A stretch of 60,000 bases of DNA from Polytrichum commune (Eukaryota; Streptophyta; Polytrichopsida; Polytrichales; Polytrichaceae): contig OX485805.1 of the NCBI GenBank assembly GCA_950295325.1, forward strand, positions 21,751,501 to 21,811,500. Reading direction: 5' to 3'. The translations under genes were made by a program, and so were the position numbers. The first letter of the stretch is position 1. Each line of letters begins with the position of its first letter. This document shows, in pieces, positions 46,246-56,808 of the stretch. The notes under the pieces were generated by a model, which worked only from the letters and a program-made list of their open reading frames with translations, made no database searches and was not told the DNA's origin.

Positions 46246-46850
46246 ACAAATTGACTAAGGTCCTAGCAACCTTAGAAAAACCTCGAATGAAGTGGTGGTA
46301 GTAGTTGGCTAGGCCAACAAATGACCTAAGCCATTTTCTTGAGTTAAGGACCAATTCTCCTTTTGGATGGCCTTGATATTCTTCATGTTTGTCACCAACT
46401 TCCTTTGTCACCACATACCTCTAGAACTCAATATCTTGTTGAGCAAAGTTATTTTCATTTCTTGGCGGTAACTTTTGGGCAACACATTGGTGAATACATC
46501 ATTGTATCTCCCCAACATCCCACCAAAGTGGTTTAGGGGAGGCCCATCTTTCCTAGCCTCCCCATAAGTTCTATCGAGTTGCTCCAATTGAACCACGACT
46601 ATTATGTTGGCCATTTTTCATTTGGTCCATTAAGACCAAATTCAACTTGGGTCCTCCTACCATAGGAGTCTTTATCAATTTGAACTTCATCTCTTTGCCA
46701 TTATGACACATCATAATGCACCGCAAGCACACCGGCTTCGGCCTCACATCTATCATGTGAGTTTCAAAAAAGGTGACCTTTACAATGACATGCACCTTAT
46801 TAATTTCACATGGTGTGAAATTTTGACAAAATTCAATGTCCCACATTGAA
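46246..46850 (-). pseudogene. Protease-RT linker and RT thumb of element B, palm missing
   Basis: The minus strand runs from a pre-RT linker (GRYNDVFTNVLPKSYRQEMK) almost directly into the thumb region (FVGLANYYHHFIRGFSKVA). The usual several hundred bases encoding the RT fingers and palm with Y.DD are absent. The junction lies near 46430-46460. Element A has the same junction near 49460-49500. Element B therefore encodes no functional reverse transcriptase. Confidence 0.8.
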
Positions 46851-48048
46851 AGGTTACATGCATCGCGGCTTCCTTTGCTTCATGCGGTTCGCCCTTTGCA
46901 AACCGCACCTTGGTGGGCTTGCCCGCTCTATGCGTCGACAAGCCCCAACCCCCTTATGAGCTTTGGGCTCATGAAAGAGTCCATTGCCTCTTTGTCAGCA
47001 CATGAGACATTTCTCTCATTCATTGAGCCTCAAGGTACAAAAGATTTGGCCTTGGCTTAAGGCTACTAGCCTTGGCCACAATGCCATCGTCTTAGATTCG
47101 GTCCTCGGCAACTTGGCTTGGCTTGGTCCGCAAAGCCAACTTTAAACATTTCGTCCGCGGAACAAATTGGTTTGGTGCCACAAAACCAATTTCTAATAAT
47201 TTGTCCGCAAAACAAACATGTTTTGCCTTGGTAGCACAAAGCCACCTTCCCACACTCCGTCCGCGGCACGAACATAAATTGCCTTGGTAGGACAAACCCA
47301 CCTCCCAACATTCCGTCCGCGGCACAAGTATGATTTGCTTTGGAAGCATAAAGCCACCTTTCAACATTCCGTCCGCGGCACCAACATGTTTTGCCTAAGT
47401 AAAATGGACCAAACAATTTGCACTCATTTCTTTGGGACCTAATTTGGCTAAAGCCACTTGTGGTGATGCGCCGCCAAACTTCTCTTTGGGACCATCGGCT
47501 TCAATGCTCTTGCAAATTTGATGGTCCCCACCATGTCCTCAAGAAGCCTTGGGGACTTAAACAAGGCATCCACCACCCGCTTTTAAAACCCCACCTAAAA
47601 GGATGCATTTCTTAGAAAGCTCGTCCGTTTTAGGTGTATCCTTCATTTGTGCGTTTGAATAGCGCACATAGGCCTTAAGAAGCCCCGGGTGCCTCATTAG
47701 CACCAAATTCATTCCAACATCAATACCTTCCAAGCATTTCGAATTGGAATTTCAATCCAACATTAATGCCCTCCAAGGTTTTGGGTCCTTTCGGTATTCT
47801 AGGCCCCAAATGTTTTTTTGAGGTTTGAGGGAGCCTTTTTCAAAGCACTCCTCCATTTTTCTTACCGAATCCACCTTAGTGCCCACCATTGTCATTAGAA
47901 CCAATGGTATGGTTAAATTCCATTTACACATGATCTTTGTTCCAATTTGAGCCTTACAACCTTTTGGAAAACCCGGGCTCACCATAATAACCCTCAGGTT
48001 TGATAGCCATGTCTCCCTCAAAGTGCTAGCTCAAAATATTGGAACCCT
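46851..48048 (-). pseudogene. Degenerate gag-like region of element B
   Basis: Conserved with element A: SPGFPKGCKAQIGTKIMCKW then KMEECFEK near 47900, and the 56-bp CCGCGGAC repeats at 47090-47400. No intact frame longer than about 116 codons and no zinc knuckle seen. With gag and RT both defective, mobilisation must have used another element's proteins. Confidence 0.6.
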
Positions 48049-48060
48049 GCTCTGATACCA
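48049..48060 (-). promoter_or_regulatory. Primer-binding site of element B
   Basis: TGGTATCAGAGC on the minus strand, two bases from the 5' LTR. Same initiator-Met-tRNA type as element A. Confidence 0.95.
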
Positions 48061-48062
48061 AG

Positions 48063-49036
48063 TGTCGCAACCCTTGCTAGCCCCCCTTGACAATCTTGCC
48101 AATTTTCAATTCTAGCAAAGGTTACGAGCGCTAACCATTCGCATTCCGCCATGCTAATGATTAGCTCCTCCTACCCCGGACCTTATAGTTCATAGGAGGG
48201 AACCAACCCTCCTACTTTGCTTTCGGGACTCACCCCTTAATCGGTAACCCATTCCTAGATGTGGACTTCCATCCATGGAAGTCCAATCCCATGTTGATCA
48301 TCGCATTGCCGGAGCAACACTACAACAACCCGAACCATACTAGGCAACTATGGCCTCACAATGGGCCAATGCCCATGGAGGCCTTGCCGTTCGGCCTCGG
48401 GTGGGTGAGGCCACACCACCTCACCCATATAAGCCTCTAGGACTTCACGCGGGGCCCCTACCCCACCGTCAACCAACCTCTTGTCTCTCTACCAAGAGTT
48501 GGGGCCAAGTGGACATTTTCCCTTAGCTGCTGGGCCTAGAACCCACCCTGCAGCTTCAGACCATCATAACTTCCTTGTATGATGTCTGATCATAACCACC
48601 AACCACTCCATCTTCATCTACGTTTCACGTAGATGCCGATGGACTCCTCACTTGCCCCATTCAGGCAAGTCTTGAGGAAGTTATGCCTGTTTGAACCTTG
48701 GCAGTCCCGGGAATCACTCCCAGGCACTGCTGTACCAGGGCGCTGTCCCGGGACAGCACCCCACTCAAATGGCCATAACTCCTAGCTCACCCCTCCGATT
48801 GAGGTGATCTTGAGCATTCTAGAATCACCACGCCATGAGCTACGCATAGCTCATGGCCTCACCCTCATGCCTCCTAGTCTCCGTGGGTGGGAGGCGTTCC
48901 CAACGCCCGGGGCCCTCACCCACACTAGGATCATTTGGGCCCTCTCACCATCGGCGCCACAAGTCCCGGGTGTCACTCCGGGGTCCCCCTTGTGCCCATG
49001 GTGTTTCGGGCACTCCTCATGGAGAGGTGCGCGACA
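48063..49036 (-). repeat. 5' LTR of element B
   Basis: 974 bp, nearly identical to 41984-42957. It is followed at the outer edge by CGCGT, the duplicated target, where element A's internal sequence resumes. Confidence 0.95.
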
Positions 49037-50130
49037 CGCGTATAGTGGGCAAGCTCATTAATGTGCGGCCTTTAAGGGTGAACCCCATGAAATAAGGTAA
49101 TGGCGATGTCTTTGATGTTATAATGTGGGACATTGGAATTTGTGGACATTTTACACTATGTAAAATGGATGAGGTGCCCTCACTTTGGAGGACATCTTCT
49201 TTGAAACTCACATGAAAGATGTGAGGCGCAAGCCGGTGAGCTTGCGGTGCATTATATGGTAGGAGGACCCAAGTTGAATTTGGTCTTAATGGACCAATAG
49301 AAAACATAATTGTCGTGGTTCAATTGGAGCAACTCCAAGGAACTCATGGGGAGGCTAGGAAAGATGGGCCTCCCCCAAACCATACTTGTGGGATGTTGGT
49401 GAGATACAAGGATGTATTCACCAATGTGTTGCTCAAAATGTTACCGCTAAGGAGTGAATTGCAACTTTGGTCAAGAAGAAATTGAGTTCTTGAGGCATGT
49501 GGTAACAAAGGAAGTTGGTGGACAAACATGAAGAATGTCAAGGCAATCCAAGAGGAGAATTGGCCCTTGACTCAAAAAGGCTTAGGTCATTGGTTGGCCT
49601 AGCCAACTACTACCACCACTTCATTCTAGATTTGTTTTAAGGTTGCTAGGACCTTAATCAACTTATTGAGGAAATGGCTATCCCAAGAGTGGGATGAGCC
49701 TTGTCACCAAGCCTTTGGGAAGCTCAAGAGCAAGTTCCCTTCACAAGATGTGGTTAAGTTTCTGGGTTTTCATAAGCATTTTGAGGTGCACATGGAGACG
49801 AAGGACTTTACCATTGACGGATGTTGATCCAAGATGGATGACCATTGCTTATGAGAGCATTAAGCTCCATGGTTGTTGAACTTTGTCCGGCTTGTGCAAG
49901 AAATGGTTGTCCCAAGAGTGGGATGAGCCGTGCTTCCAAGCCATTGGGGAGCTTAAGAGCAAGTTGTCTTTGCCGCCCGTGCTCAAGCTTGCGGAGTTTG
50001 CCAAACCTTTTGAGGTGCATACGGGGGCGAGTCACTTTGCCATTGGTGGATGTTGATCCAAGATGGAGGACCATTGCATATGAGAGCAATAAGCTCAATG
50101 GTTGTTAAACCTTGTCCGGCTTGTGCAAGA
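49037..50130 (+). pseudogene. Continuation of element A: gag-pol remnant
   Basis: Collinear with 46930 down to about 45900 of element B. It includes the CATGTGGTAACAAAGGAAGT junction (RT palm missing), the LANYYHH-coding block near 49600 and two copies of the SQEWDEPC module (49682, 49911). It stops at TTGTGCAAGA, inside what would be a third module, exactly where the CACTA terminus begins. Confidence 0.8.
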
Positions 50131-50513
50131 CACTACTACAGAACACGTCTTTTATTCCAACACCCACTTTACTACATGTCTTTTACTACTATGAAGAGTG
50201 ATTGGGGGAATGTACGAAATTCAATCATATTCATTCAATGTCCGAATTTACTTTGAGGAGTCATGGTGGTGAAATGGGACAACAATTCAGTTGGAAACGC
50301 ACGTGTGAACGTGTTTGGGAACGCCCAATGGAACGTGCATTACTGTGGATAGTGAAGTGGTCGATTTGGAAAGATTATCAGGTCAGATTGTCATATGTTT
50401 CAAGGGTTTAGAGTGAGTACTCACCAAAAAGGGGCGTCTATTTTTAGAATTTATAATGGAATGTACATATTTATATACAGTGAGGCATTTCTACATATCT
50501 AACAAAATCTAAT

Positions 50514-51402
50514 TTAATCTATTTGAACATTTCTATCTTCTTCAATTTCAAAGTCATCCTCATCTTCAAAAGGAGATTCGTGCTCATTTGTGTTCAAAGC
50601 TACAACCACTTCGTTGCTGCTTAAAATCACAACCTCATCCAAAATTGGGTCAGTTGGTATTGCATCGTTCTCTAAAGATGCGGGCACCAATCCACAATGT
50701 TCTTCAACGTTGCCTAGAGATAGGCAACCTATGTCCGGCATATAGTATTTGTTGGAAACAACTCTTGTTTCCCTTGGCTTTTTCCGTAGAACCACCTTCC
50801 ACCCATGATTGGTCAAATCATCTGCAAAGAAAACTTGTTCAACATGGAGTGGAAATGCGAAAGATTCGGCAGATAATGGTACCAACCTATCAAAATTCAC
50901 TAGGCTAAACTCATACTCATCTCGCTTCATGGTGGCATTGTGCCCAACCATATTTGCTATCACCCAATTACAATACAACACAACCAATTCATATCGACCA
51001 TAGTCTACGGCCAATATTTCCTCCATCCATCCCACATACTCCAAGTTCGCCGCCTTCATGTTCTTGGCACGTACACTTGATCGACAATTTTGGGAGAAGG
51101 TGGCGGCCACGCCACAGTCGCATATTATCAATGTCCCCTCTGCACTTCGCACACGGATATGGTTTCCAAAAGCATACATGGAGCAGTAAGATGTTGCTTG
51201 GCTAGAGGGTGGAAGAGACAAGACCAATACATCTTCATCAATCTCCTCTTCCGCCGCTTTGGCATGTGAAACCTCGGACTTGAACCAATTGTGAAAGGGC
51301 TCATCTTGGAGATTTTCAGGGTAGACAATCCTGCCATTACGTTTCTTCCTTTGATATTCCTCACGATCCAATTTGCGCTGTGTCATACTTGCGGTGTGAC
51401 GC
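50514..51402 (-). pseudogene. CACTA transposase (TNPD-type), DUF4216 exon
   Basis: The last exon of about 296 codons contains VGWMEEILAVDYGRYELVVL followed by YCNWV, then KRDEYEFSLVNFDRL and VEQVFFADDLTNHGWKVVL. This is the DUF4216 pattern seen in plant CACTA transposases. An acidic C-terminal tail (ESPFEDEDDFEIEEDR) follows. A 3' splice site, TTTGCAG, precedes it on the minus strand at 51403. The exon itself is open to its stop. Without the upstream catalytic part, cut by the missing end, it cannot function as a transposase. Confidence 0.85.
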
Positions 51403-51667
51403 CTGCAAAAAAACACAATATTGTGTTGTCTTTCAAATTCTAAAGGTTTTTGTTAATATTACTTTACATAGTAAAGTAGATATCACGATGGAGAGTAATA
51501 AATATATGTCATTTCCATAATTATTCACTCTTTCGAATCACAGATGCTTACTACATATAGTTATTGGCTAGTATGACTAGTGACATTATAATGTGCATCC
51601 CATTAACATATCATTGTGTCTGGAATATAATGTCACCGCCAGGAACAATAGTTGTGAAGTAACTTAC
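51403..51667 (-). other. Predicted intron of the CACTA transposase
   Basis: On the minus strand GAGA/GTAAGT at 51667 and TTTTTTTGCAG/G at 51403 are good plant splice signals. They separate the DUF4218-like and DUF4216-like exons. The 265-bp interval is AT-rich and has stops in all minus-strand frames I checked. Confidence 0.65.
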
Positions 51668-52999
51668 TCTCTCCACGACTCCAAGGGGGCCACATTATTC
51701 ACCACAAATTCATGGATCCAATCGCGTATCTTGGGGGTTACTATCATTGGGCGCCCAACACCTTCCAATATTTCGTCGTTCATTGTAGGATCCTCTTTGT
51801 CGTCCCATACCCTGCGACTTGTAATGAAATATGACGTCATATACTCTGTGCAAAAGCCAAACGCCTCATCTATTGCATATCCTTCGGCCATACTAGCTTC
51901 GGGTCTATTGCGATTTCGAACATAGCTGTCGCGCACCTCTCTATGAGGAGTGCCCGAAACACCATGGGCACAAGGGGGACCCCGGAGTGACACCCGGGAC
52001 TTGTGGCGCCGTTGGTGAGAGGGCCCAAGTGATCCTAGTGTGGGTGAGGGCCCCGGGCGTTGAGAACGCCTCCCACCCACAAAGACTAGGAGGCATGAGG
52101 GTGAGGCCATGAGCTATGCGTAGCTCATGGCGTGGTGATTCTAGAATGCTCAAGATCACCTCAATCGGAGGTGTGAGCTAGGAGTTATGGCCATTTGAGT
52201 GGGGTGCTGTCCCGGGACAGCGCCCTGGAACAGCAGTGCCTGGGAGTGATTCCCGGGACTGCCAAGGTTCAAACAGGCATAACTTCCTCAAGACTTGCCC
52301 GACTGGGGCAAGCGAGGAGTCCATCGGCATCTACGTGAAGCGTAGATGAGGATGGAGTGGTTGGTTGTTATGATCAGACATCATACAAGGAAGTTATGAT
52401 GGTCTGAAGCTGCTGGGGGGGTTCTAGGCCCAGCAGCTAAGGGAAAATGTCCACTTGGCCCCAACTCTTGGTAGAGAGACAAGAGGTTGGTTGGCGGTGG
52501 GGTAGGGGCTCCGTGTAGAGTCCTAGAGGCTTATATGGGTGAGGTGGTATGGCCTCACCCACCCGAGGCCGAACGGCACGGCCTCCATGGGCATTGGCCC
52601 ATTGTGAGGCCATAGTTGCCTAGTATGGTTCGGGTTGTTGTAGTGTTGCTCCGGCAACGCGATGATCAACATAGGATTGGACTTCCATGGATGGAAGTCC
52701 ACATTGGGGAAATGGGTTACCGATTAAGGGGTGCGTGAGTCCCGAAAGCAAAGTAGGAGGGTTGGTTCCCTCCTATGAACTATTGGTCCGGGGTAAGAGG
52801 AGCTATCCATTAGCATGGCGGAATGCGAAGGGTTAGCGATTCGTAACCTTTGCTAGAATTGAAAATTGGCAAGATTATTAAGGGACCTAGCAAGGGTTGC
52901 GACAATAGCCCTTCAATGTCTTCAAATACCTTTCCATAGGATACATCCAACGGACATGTATAGGCCCACAAATATCTAATTCCTCAATCAAGTGCACCA
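51668..52999 (-). pseudogene. CACTA transposase, DUF4218-like exon, split by a solo LTR
   Basis: Minus-strand coding at 52999-52910 reads LVHLIEELDICGPIHVRWMY then PMERYLKTLKGY. It resumes after the solo LTR (51926-51668) as VRNRNRPEASMAEGYAIDEA. Together these match the conserved end of DUF4218 in CACTA transposases. The two pieces join across the ATAGC target duplication. The exon's upstream part is lost at the junction with the LTR at 53000. Confidence 0.85.
51927..52904 (+). repeat. Solo LTR of the same gypsy family
   Basis: 978 bp, TGTCGC...GCGACA, with perfect 5-bp duplication ATAGC (51922-51926, 52905-52909) and no internal region. This is the product expected from recombination between the two LTRs of a full element. 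It carries independent substitutions against the other LTRs, for example GGGACCTAGC near its end. Confidence 0.95.
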
Positions 53000-53000
53000 A

Positions 53001-53299
53001 ATGTGAGGCCATAGTTGCCTAGTATGATTCGGGTTGTTGTAGTGTTGCTCCGGCAATGCGATGATCAACATAAGATTGGACTTCCATGGATGGAAGTCCT
53101 CATTTGGGAATTGGGTTACCGATTAAGGGGTGAATCCCGAAAGCAAAGTAGGAGGGTTGGTTCCCTCCTATGAACTATATGGTCCGGGGTAGGAGGAGCT
53201 AACCATTAGCATGGCGGTATGCGAATGGTTAGCGCTCGTAACCTTTGCTAGAAATGGAAATTGGCAAGATTGCTAAGGGGGCTAGCAAGGGTTGCGACA
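53001..53299 (+). repeat. Truncated 3' LTR of element A
   Basis: Corresponds to the last 299 bp of the 5' LTR (40657-40955), from ATGTGAGGCC to GCGACA. The outer CTCTG duplication shows it is A's own 3' LTR. Its first 673 bp were deleted together with the CACTA 5' part. AATG is a possible microhomology at the junction (CCAAATG against CCCAATG). Confidence 0.9.
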
Positions 53300-53304
53300 C
53301 TCTG

Positions 53305-55033
53305 CATCCCAACATTTTGTAATGAACATTTGTCATGGATGATTGGAACTTGGATGAAAAATCACTTAGTACGTGACAGTAATTACAGCATTGTGAGTCT
53401 GTAATGCCCAACTTTTGTTACAAGCAATGACAAATAATGTTGGGTTTGCATTTAGTGTTAGTAACACTACACATGCGGTTTACAATTCGTATTGAGCATT
53501 TTGTATATAGAATTGATGACATTGAATACAATATCTAGTGTAGTTCAATGAAGAGAAATAGCTAGTGAAATTCCTTGAAGGTGGTCCAACAGTCACAATG
53601 TAAGTTACAAGGTGGGGATCAAGGAATGATGGATGCCATGCCACTACCTGCAAAAATTCTTGATTCAATTACAAGATCATCACAATTTGGAACTCTACCG
53701 ATCTTCACGATTTGTAATTGTAAAGGTATGTGGGTGTTTTTTGGTTTGTTTTTCATGTTCTCCAACTTCTATCCATTAGATTTACACAACAAAATTCGCG
53801 TTGCATTAGCAATTTAGTGATGAAACATTTACCAAAACCGGGTTGAAAATCGGACCTCCCCTAATTGAGCTGTGGTATCTCAAAAGTGCATGTTTGTTGG
53901 TTTCTTAACTAGATGCATAGGTCCTCCCAATTGTGTTCCTTATTCAGTGTAGTACAATATTTGAAGACCTATTCCACTTTCTTTATGACATGTGTCTGTA
54001 TGGTGTTTGCTCTTTGATCCTCACCAAACCACATACCAATCAAATAGACTATAAAGGTCCAATTAAGAAAACGAGCCATTTAGGACCCGTCTACTTTAAT
54101 GCACTATTGTCAAAATGACTCACATTCCCACTTTGTCGGTTTGGCATTCACCCCAACTAAAGTTTAACGTGTGTACTAGAGTACGCCAAGTCTACACTAT
54201 TTGCCCTCGCTTCCATATAGTCGGGTTCATTATGCACCATTTGAATGAAAGGTTCATCAAAAGTCTGCATATTCAATCCTTACAATAAAGTATAAGGGTC
54301 TATACTAGAGTTATTCTTAAAGTCTCCCAAGAACTCATGGTTTGATAGGGAGTTGGACCCATTTTTGACATTTTATAATGTTTAAGGATTGTACAAGTGA
54401 TTTCAAAATCTCCAATTTTAGTGAAATGACAAGGAGATGTATGAATTTTGTCAATAAACAATTGTAAAGAAAAATGAAATACACGACAAACTTTTGAAGG
54501 CACCAAAAATGTTGCTTTTGAAATTTTAAGAAATTCGTTTTTATATAATTGTCTTTTGGCGAAAGTCAAACATGCCCCTTTTAGTTCACTGAAATCGGGG
54601 TTCCGACACCACTTGAACACTCCTTACACATGATTATAGAATGTCAAAAGAGGGCCTAATTCCTTACTAAACTGTGAGTTTTTGAGAGATTTTCAAGGAT
54701 ACATCTATTATGTTTGGTATAATTTCCCAACTTGGCATGTACCGATTACTTAAGTAAATGTCTAATAGACTTGTAATAGGGTGGGGATAAGGCCCCCACT
54801 ACACAACATAATTTGGCCGCTACTGACCAATATAGAGCATTGTCCCTCATTAAATCCTCCTCACCAACTCCAAACATGCACCAAATACTTACCAAACATG
54901 AAAAGCTTTGTACACGGTACAACCAATTCCCAACCAAAACCTTGGTTGAATTGAAGGATAACTCTTATGTTCTCAAAATTTGTTTGACCTCCTCATTTTA
55001 AGGACTAATTGGAACTCTTTGTGGTTGTAGTGC
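53305..55033. other. Unassigned intergenic sequence
   Basis: AT-rich. No motif-bearing frames or terminal repeats recognised. Confidence 0.35.
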
Positions 55034-55036
55034 TAA

Positions 55037-55604
55037 GGGTGAGTTTCCATGTAAGCCCCTCACCCACTAATTCTAGTGGGAATAAGGACACGCTTGCCCA
55101 AATGTAGATGGAATTTGACGGGAGTAGGCTTTGTATTTGTCAGCTATATTGATTATCCCAATAAGTGCATGTTAATATTCAGAGTTATGCATGTGCTATA
55201 ACTATTTAATGACAATGTAAAATTTTACCAAGCAAAGTCATGTATGTTCTTTAATGTCCGAACAACTTATTTGAGCTTCATCAATAAAAGTTGAACTCCC
55301 AAGTAAGACGTTATTGCATTGAATACCTCCAAATAGTAACACATGCTATTTGGGATAATCAATGTAGCTACTCTCATCTTCTCAAATCCGGGCCCACCTA
55401 CTAACACCCTCCTCCTCCTCCTCCTAAAACATGTGTTCTTGAATCCCATGGTGACTGGAACTTGTAGGCTAAAAAACACTTTAGTGGGCTCATGAAAGTC
55501 TAGCAGCCCATGTCCACAACCCTCCGCATTCTAGTAGGCCACCAAGATGTGGTTGGTTGGCAGCTTGTGCTTATCTACATGAGAACACCTCCAACGCACT
55601 GTTA
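55037..55604. mobile_element. Tourist-like MITE, copy 3, with nested MITE
   Basis: Preceded by TAA, it starts GGGTGAGTTTCCATGTAAGC and matches copy 1. The match runs through GTCAGCTA, then (after the nested element) GTAGCTACTCTCATCTTCTC and on to CTTGTGCTTATCTACATGAG. The final 60 or so bases, including the right terminus, are missing. It has no Stowaway at the site occupied in copy 1. Confidence 0.75.
55148..55363. mobile_element. MITE nested in the Tourist-like element, related to 13792-13996
   Basis: ATTGATTATCCCAATAAG at the left is inverted at the right as TTTGGGATAATCAAT. The interior (TTTTACCAAGCAAAGTCATG) matches the 13.8-kb copy. Comparison with the uninterrupted copy 1 supports insertion within CAACTACTGTAGCTAC. 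Confidence 0.75.
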
Positions 55605-56314
55605 AGGTAGAGGGTGCTAAAACCGACACCCCACCCAAAAACCAACACCTATAAACGCCTCCCACTTCTCAACACTCTATTGCCTTGAATCGTTCCCGGT
55701 GGTGTAGGAGTGACCGGGCCCAAAGAGTGACGGTTTTAGGTGCCATTAGTGACAACACCTCATAGCAGCCTCCATTACCTCCATGTAGGTTAGGTAATGG
55801 GCTCCACTCTATCTCGGGTTGGTTCAAGGTGCCTTTACGGTGGCTTGTCAATGCCTATTCTAGCCATTCTATACATTGGGGGGGGGGGGGGGGAGGCGGT
55901 CCTAGCCATTCTATTCACAAATCCAAGGAGGTAGGCCCACAATGTACAAAGGGGTCGTTTCCCAGGATGCATGGTGATGGTTTTGCAAGCAAATTGGGTG
56001 GGATCATGGAGGTGGCCATGTGGCTTTGCGCACTGCTACTAGTTGGGCTTTGATCTAGGTTGGGTCTAGTACCCAACTATGTTGTGTTGGTTCTAGGCAA
56101 TGAAGGTGGGGGTCCTCATCATGCAAAGTCGTCATACATGGGGCCTATGGATTGGTTTAAGGAAGCTAGTAGTTTTGACTTTGAATATTTGTCGAATGTT
56201 CAATTGAGGCTAAAATTAGATTTCCTTTCTTTATACCCAAAGGCTAATATGAATATACATTTTAATATTAACCACATAGCCATATGTATGTGCAATAGCT
56301 TAAAGTGTTGGTTC
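55605..56314. other. Spacer with a 16-G run
   Basis: A run of 16 G at 55878-55893 sits between two near-copies of CTAGCCATTCTAT (55860 and 55901). This may reflect a small duplication or an assembly artefact. No gene recognised. Confidence 0.45.
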
Positions 56315-56316
56315 AA

Positions 56317-56717
56317 GGGTGAGTTTCCATGTAAGTTGCTCACCCACTAGATTCTAGATGATAGTGGGTTGGAGGTGTTTGCATGTAGTTAAGCACAAGC
56401 CGCCATCCAATCACATTATGGTAATCCGTTAGAATGTGAAGGGTTGTGGACACATGCCGCTAGACTTGCATTCACTCACTAAAAAATCATAAACCTCCAA
56501 GTGCCGGTCACCAAAGAATTGATTGCTTTTAGGAGTAGGAGGAAAAGGTTTTAACGTGGAGGAGTAGATTAGTAGGTGGGCCCAGATTTGAGTAGATGGG
56601 AGTAGGTAGTTGGCATATACGAACCCTACCCCAACATATTCCCTCTACATTTGGGCAGGTTTGTCCTTATTCACCCCTAGAATCTAGTGGGCAAGTGGCC
56701 TACATGGAAACTCACCC
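56317..56717. mobile_element. Tourist-like MITE, copy 4, uninterrupted
   Basis: GGGTGAGTTTCCATGTAAGT at the left is inverted at the right as GGCCTACATGGAAACTCACCC. About 401 bp with no insertions, so it serves as the reference for copies 1-3. The flanks CAA and TTA do not form a clean duplication. Confidence 0.8.
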
Positions 56718-56777
56718 TTACAAGAACACAATGAACAAGCTTCTATGCATCAACTGTGCAATTGATCATCATTTGAG

Positions 56778-56808
<31 letters not shown>

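Larger units (their letters stand above)
41984..49036 (-). mobile_element. Nested Ty3/gypsy element B (chromovirus lineage)
   Basis: 7053 bp in reverse orientation inside element A, with the perfect 5-bp duplication CGCGT (41979-41983, 49037-49041). Both LTRs are 974 bp. Reading the minus strand: LTR 49036-48063, primer site, gag-like region, a protease/RT junction lacking the RT palm, a triplicated RNase H-proximal module, RNase H end, integrase core, chromodomain relic, purine-rich tract, LTR 42957-41984. The LTRs appear to differ at one base, so insertion is recent, yet the coding part is full of stops. Confidence 0.95.
50131..53000 (-). mobile_element. CACTA (EnSpm-like) element fragment
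   Basis: Begins CACTACTACAGAACACG at 50131, a CACTA-type terminus, followed by CACGT/ACGTG-rich subterminal sequence near 50290-50340. The transposase C-terminal exons lie on the minus strand, so this is the 3' end of the element. The other end is missing: sequence passes at about 53000 straight into element A's 3' LTR. A solo LTR interrupts it at 51927-52904. Confidence 0.88.
39984..53299 (+). mobile_element. Outer Ty3/gypsy element A, entered by other elements
   Basis: The 5' LTR starts TGTCGCGCACC at 39984 and the truncated 3' LTR ends GGTTGCGACA at 53299. CTCTG flanks both outer ends (39979-39983, 53300-53304), so despite 13.3 kb and several insertions it is one original insertion. Its own internal parts are 40956-41983 and 49037-50130. 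Removing element B rejoins them across CGCGT. Beyond 50130 a CACTA fragment and a deletion replace the rest of pol and the first 673 bp of the 3' LTR. Confidence 0.92.

Noticed and set aside
51664-52110. A fusion frame of LTR plus CACTA residues
   Set aside because: Created by the solo LTR insertion; the CACTA part is annotated separately and the LTR part is non-coding.
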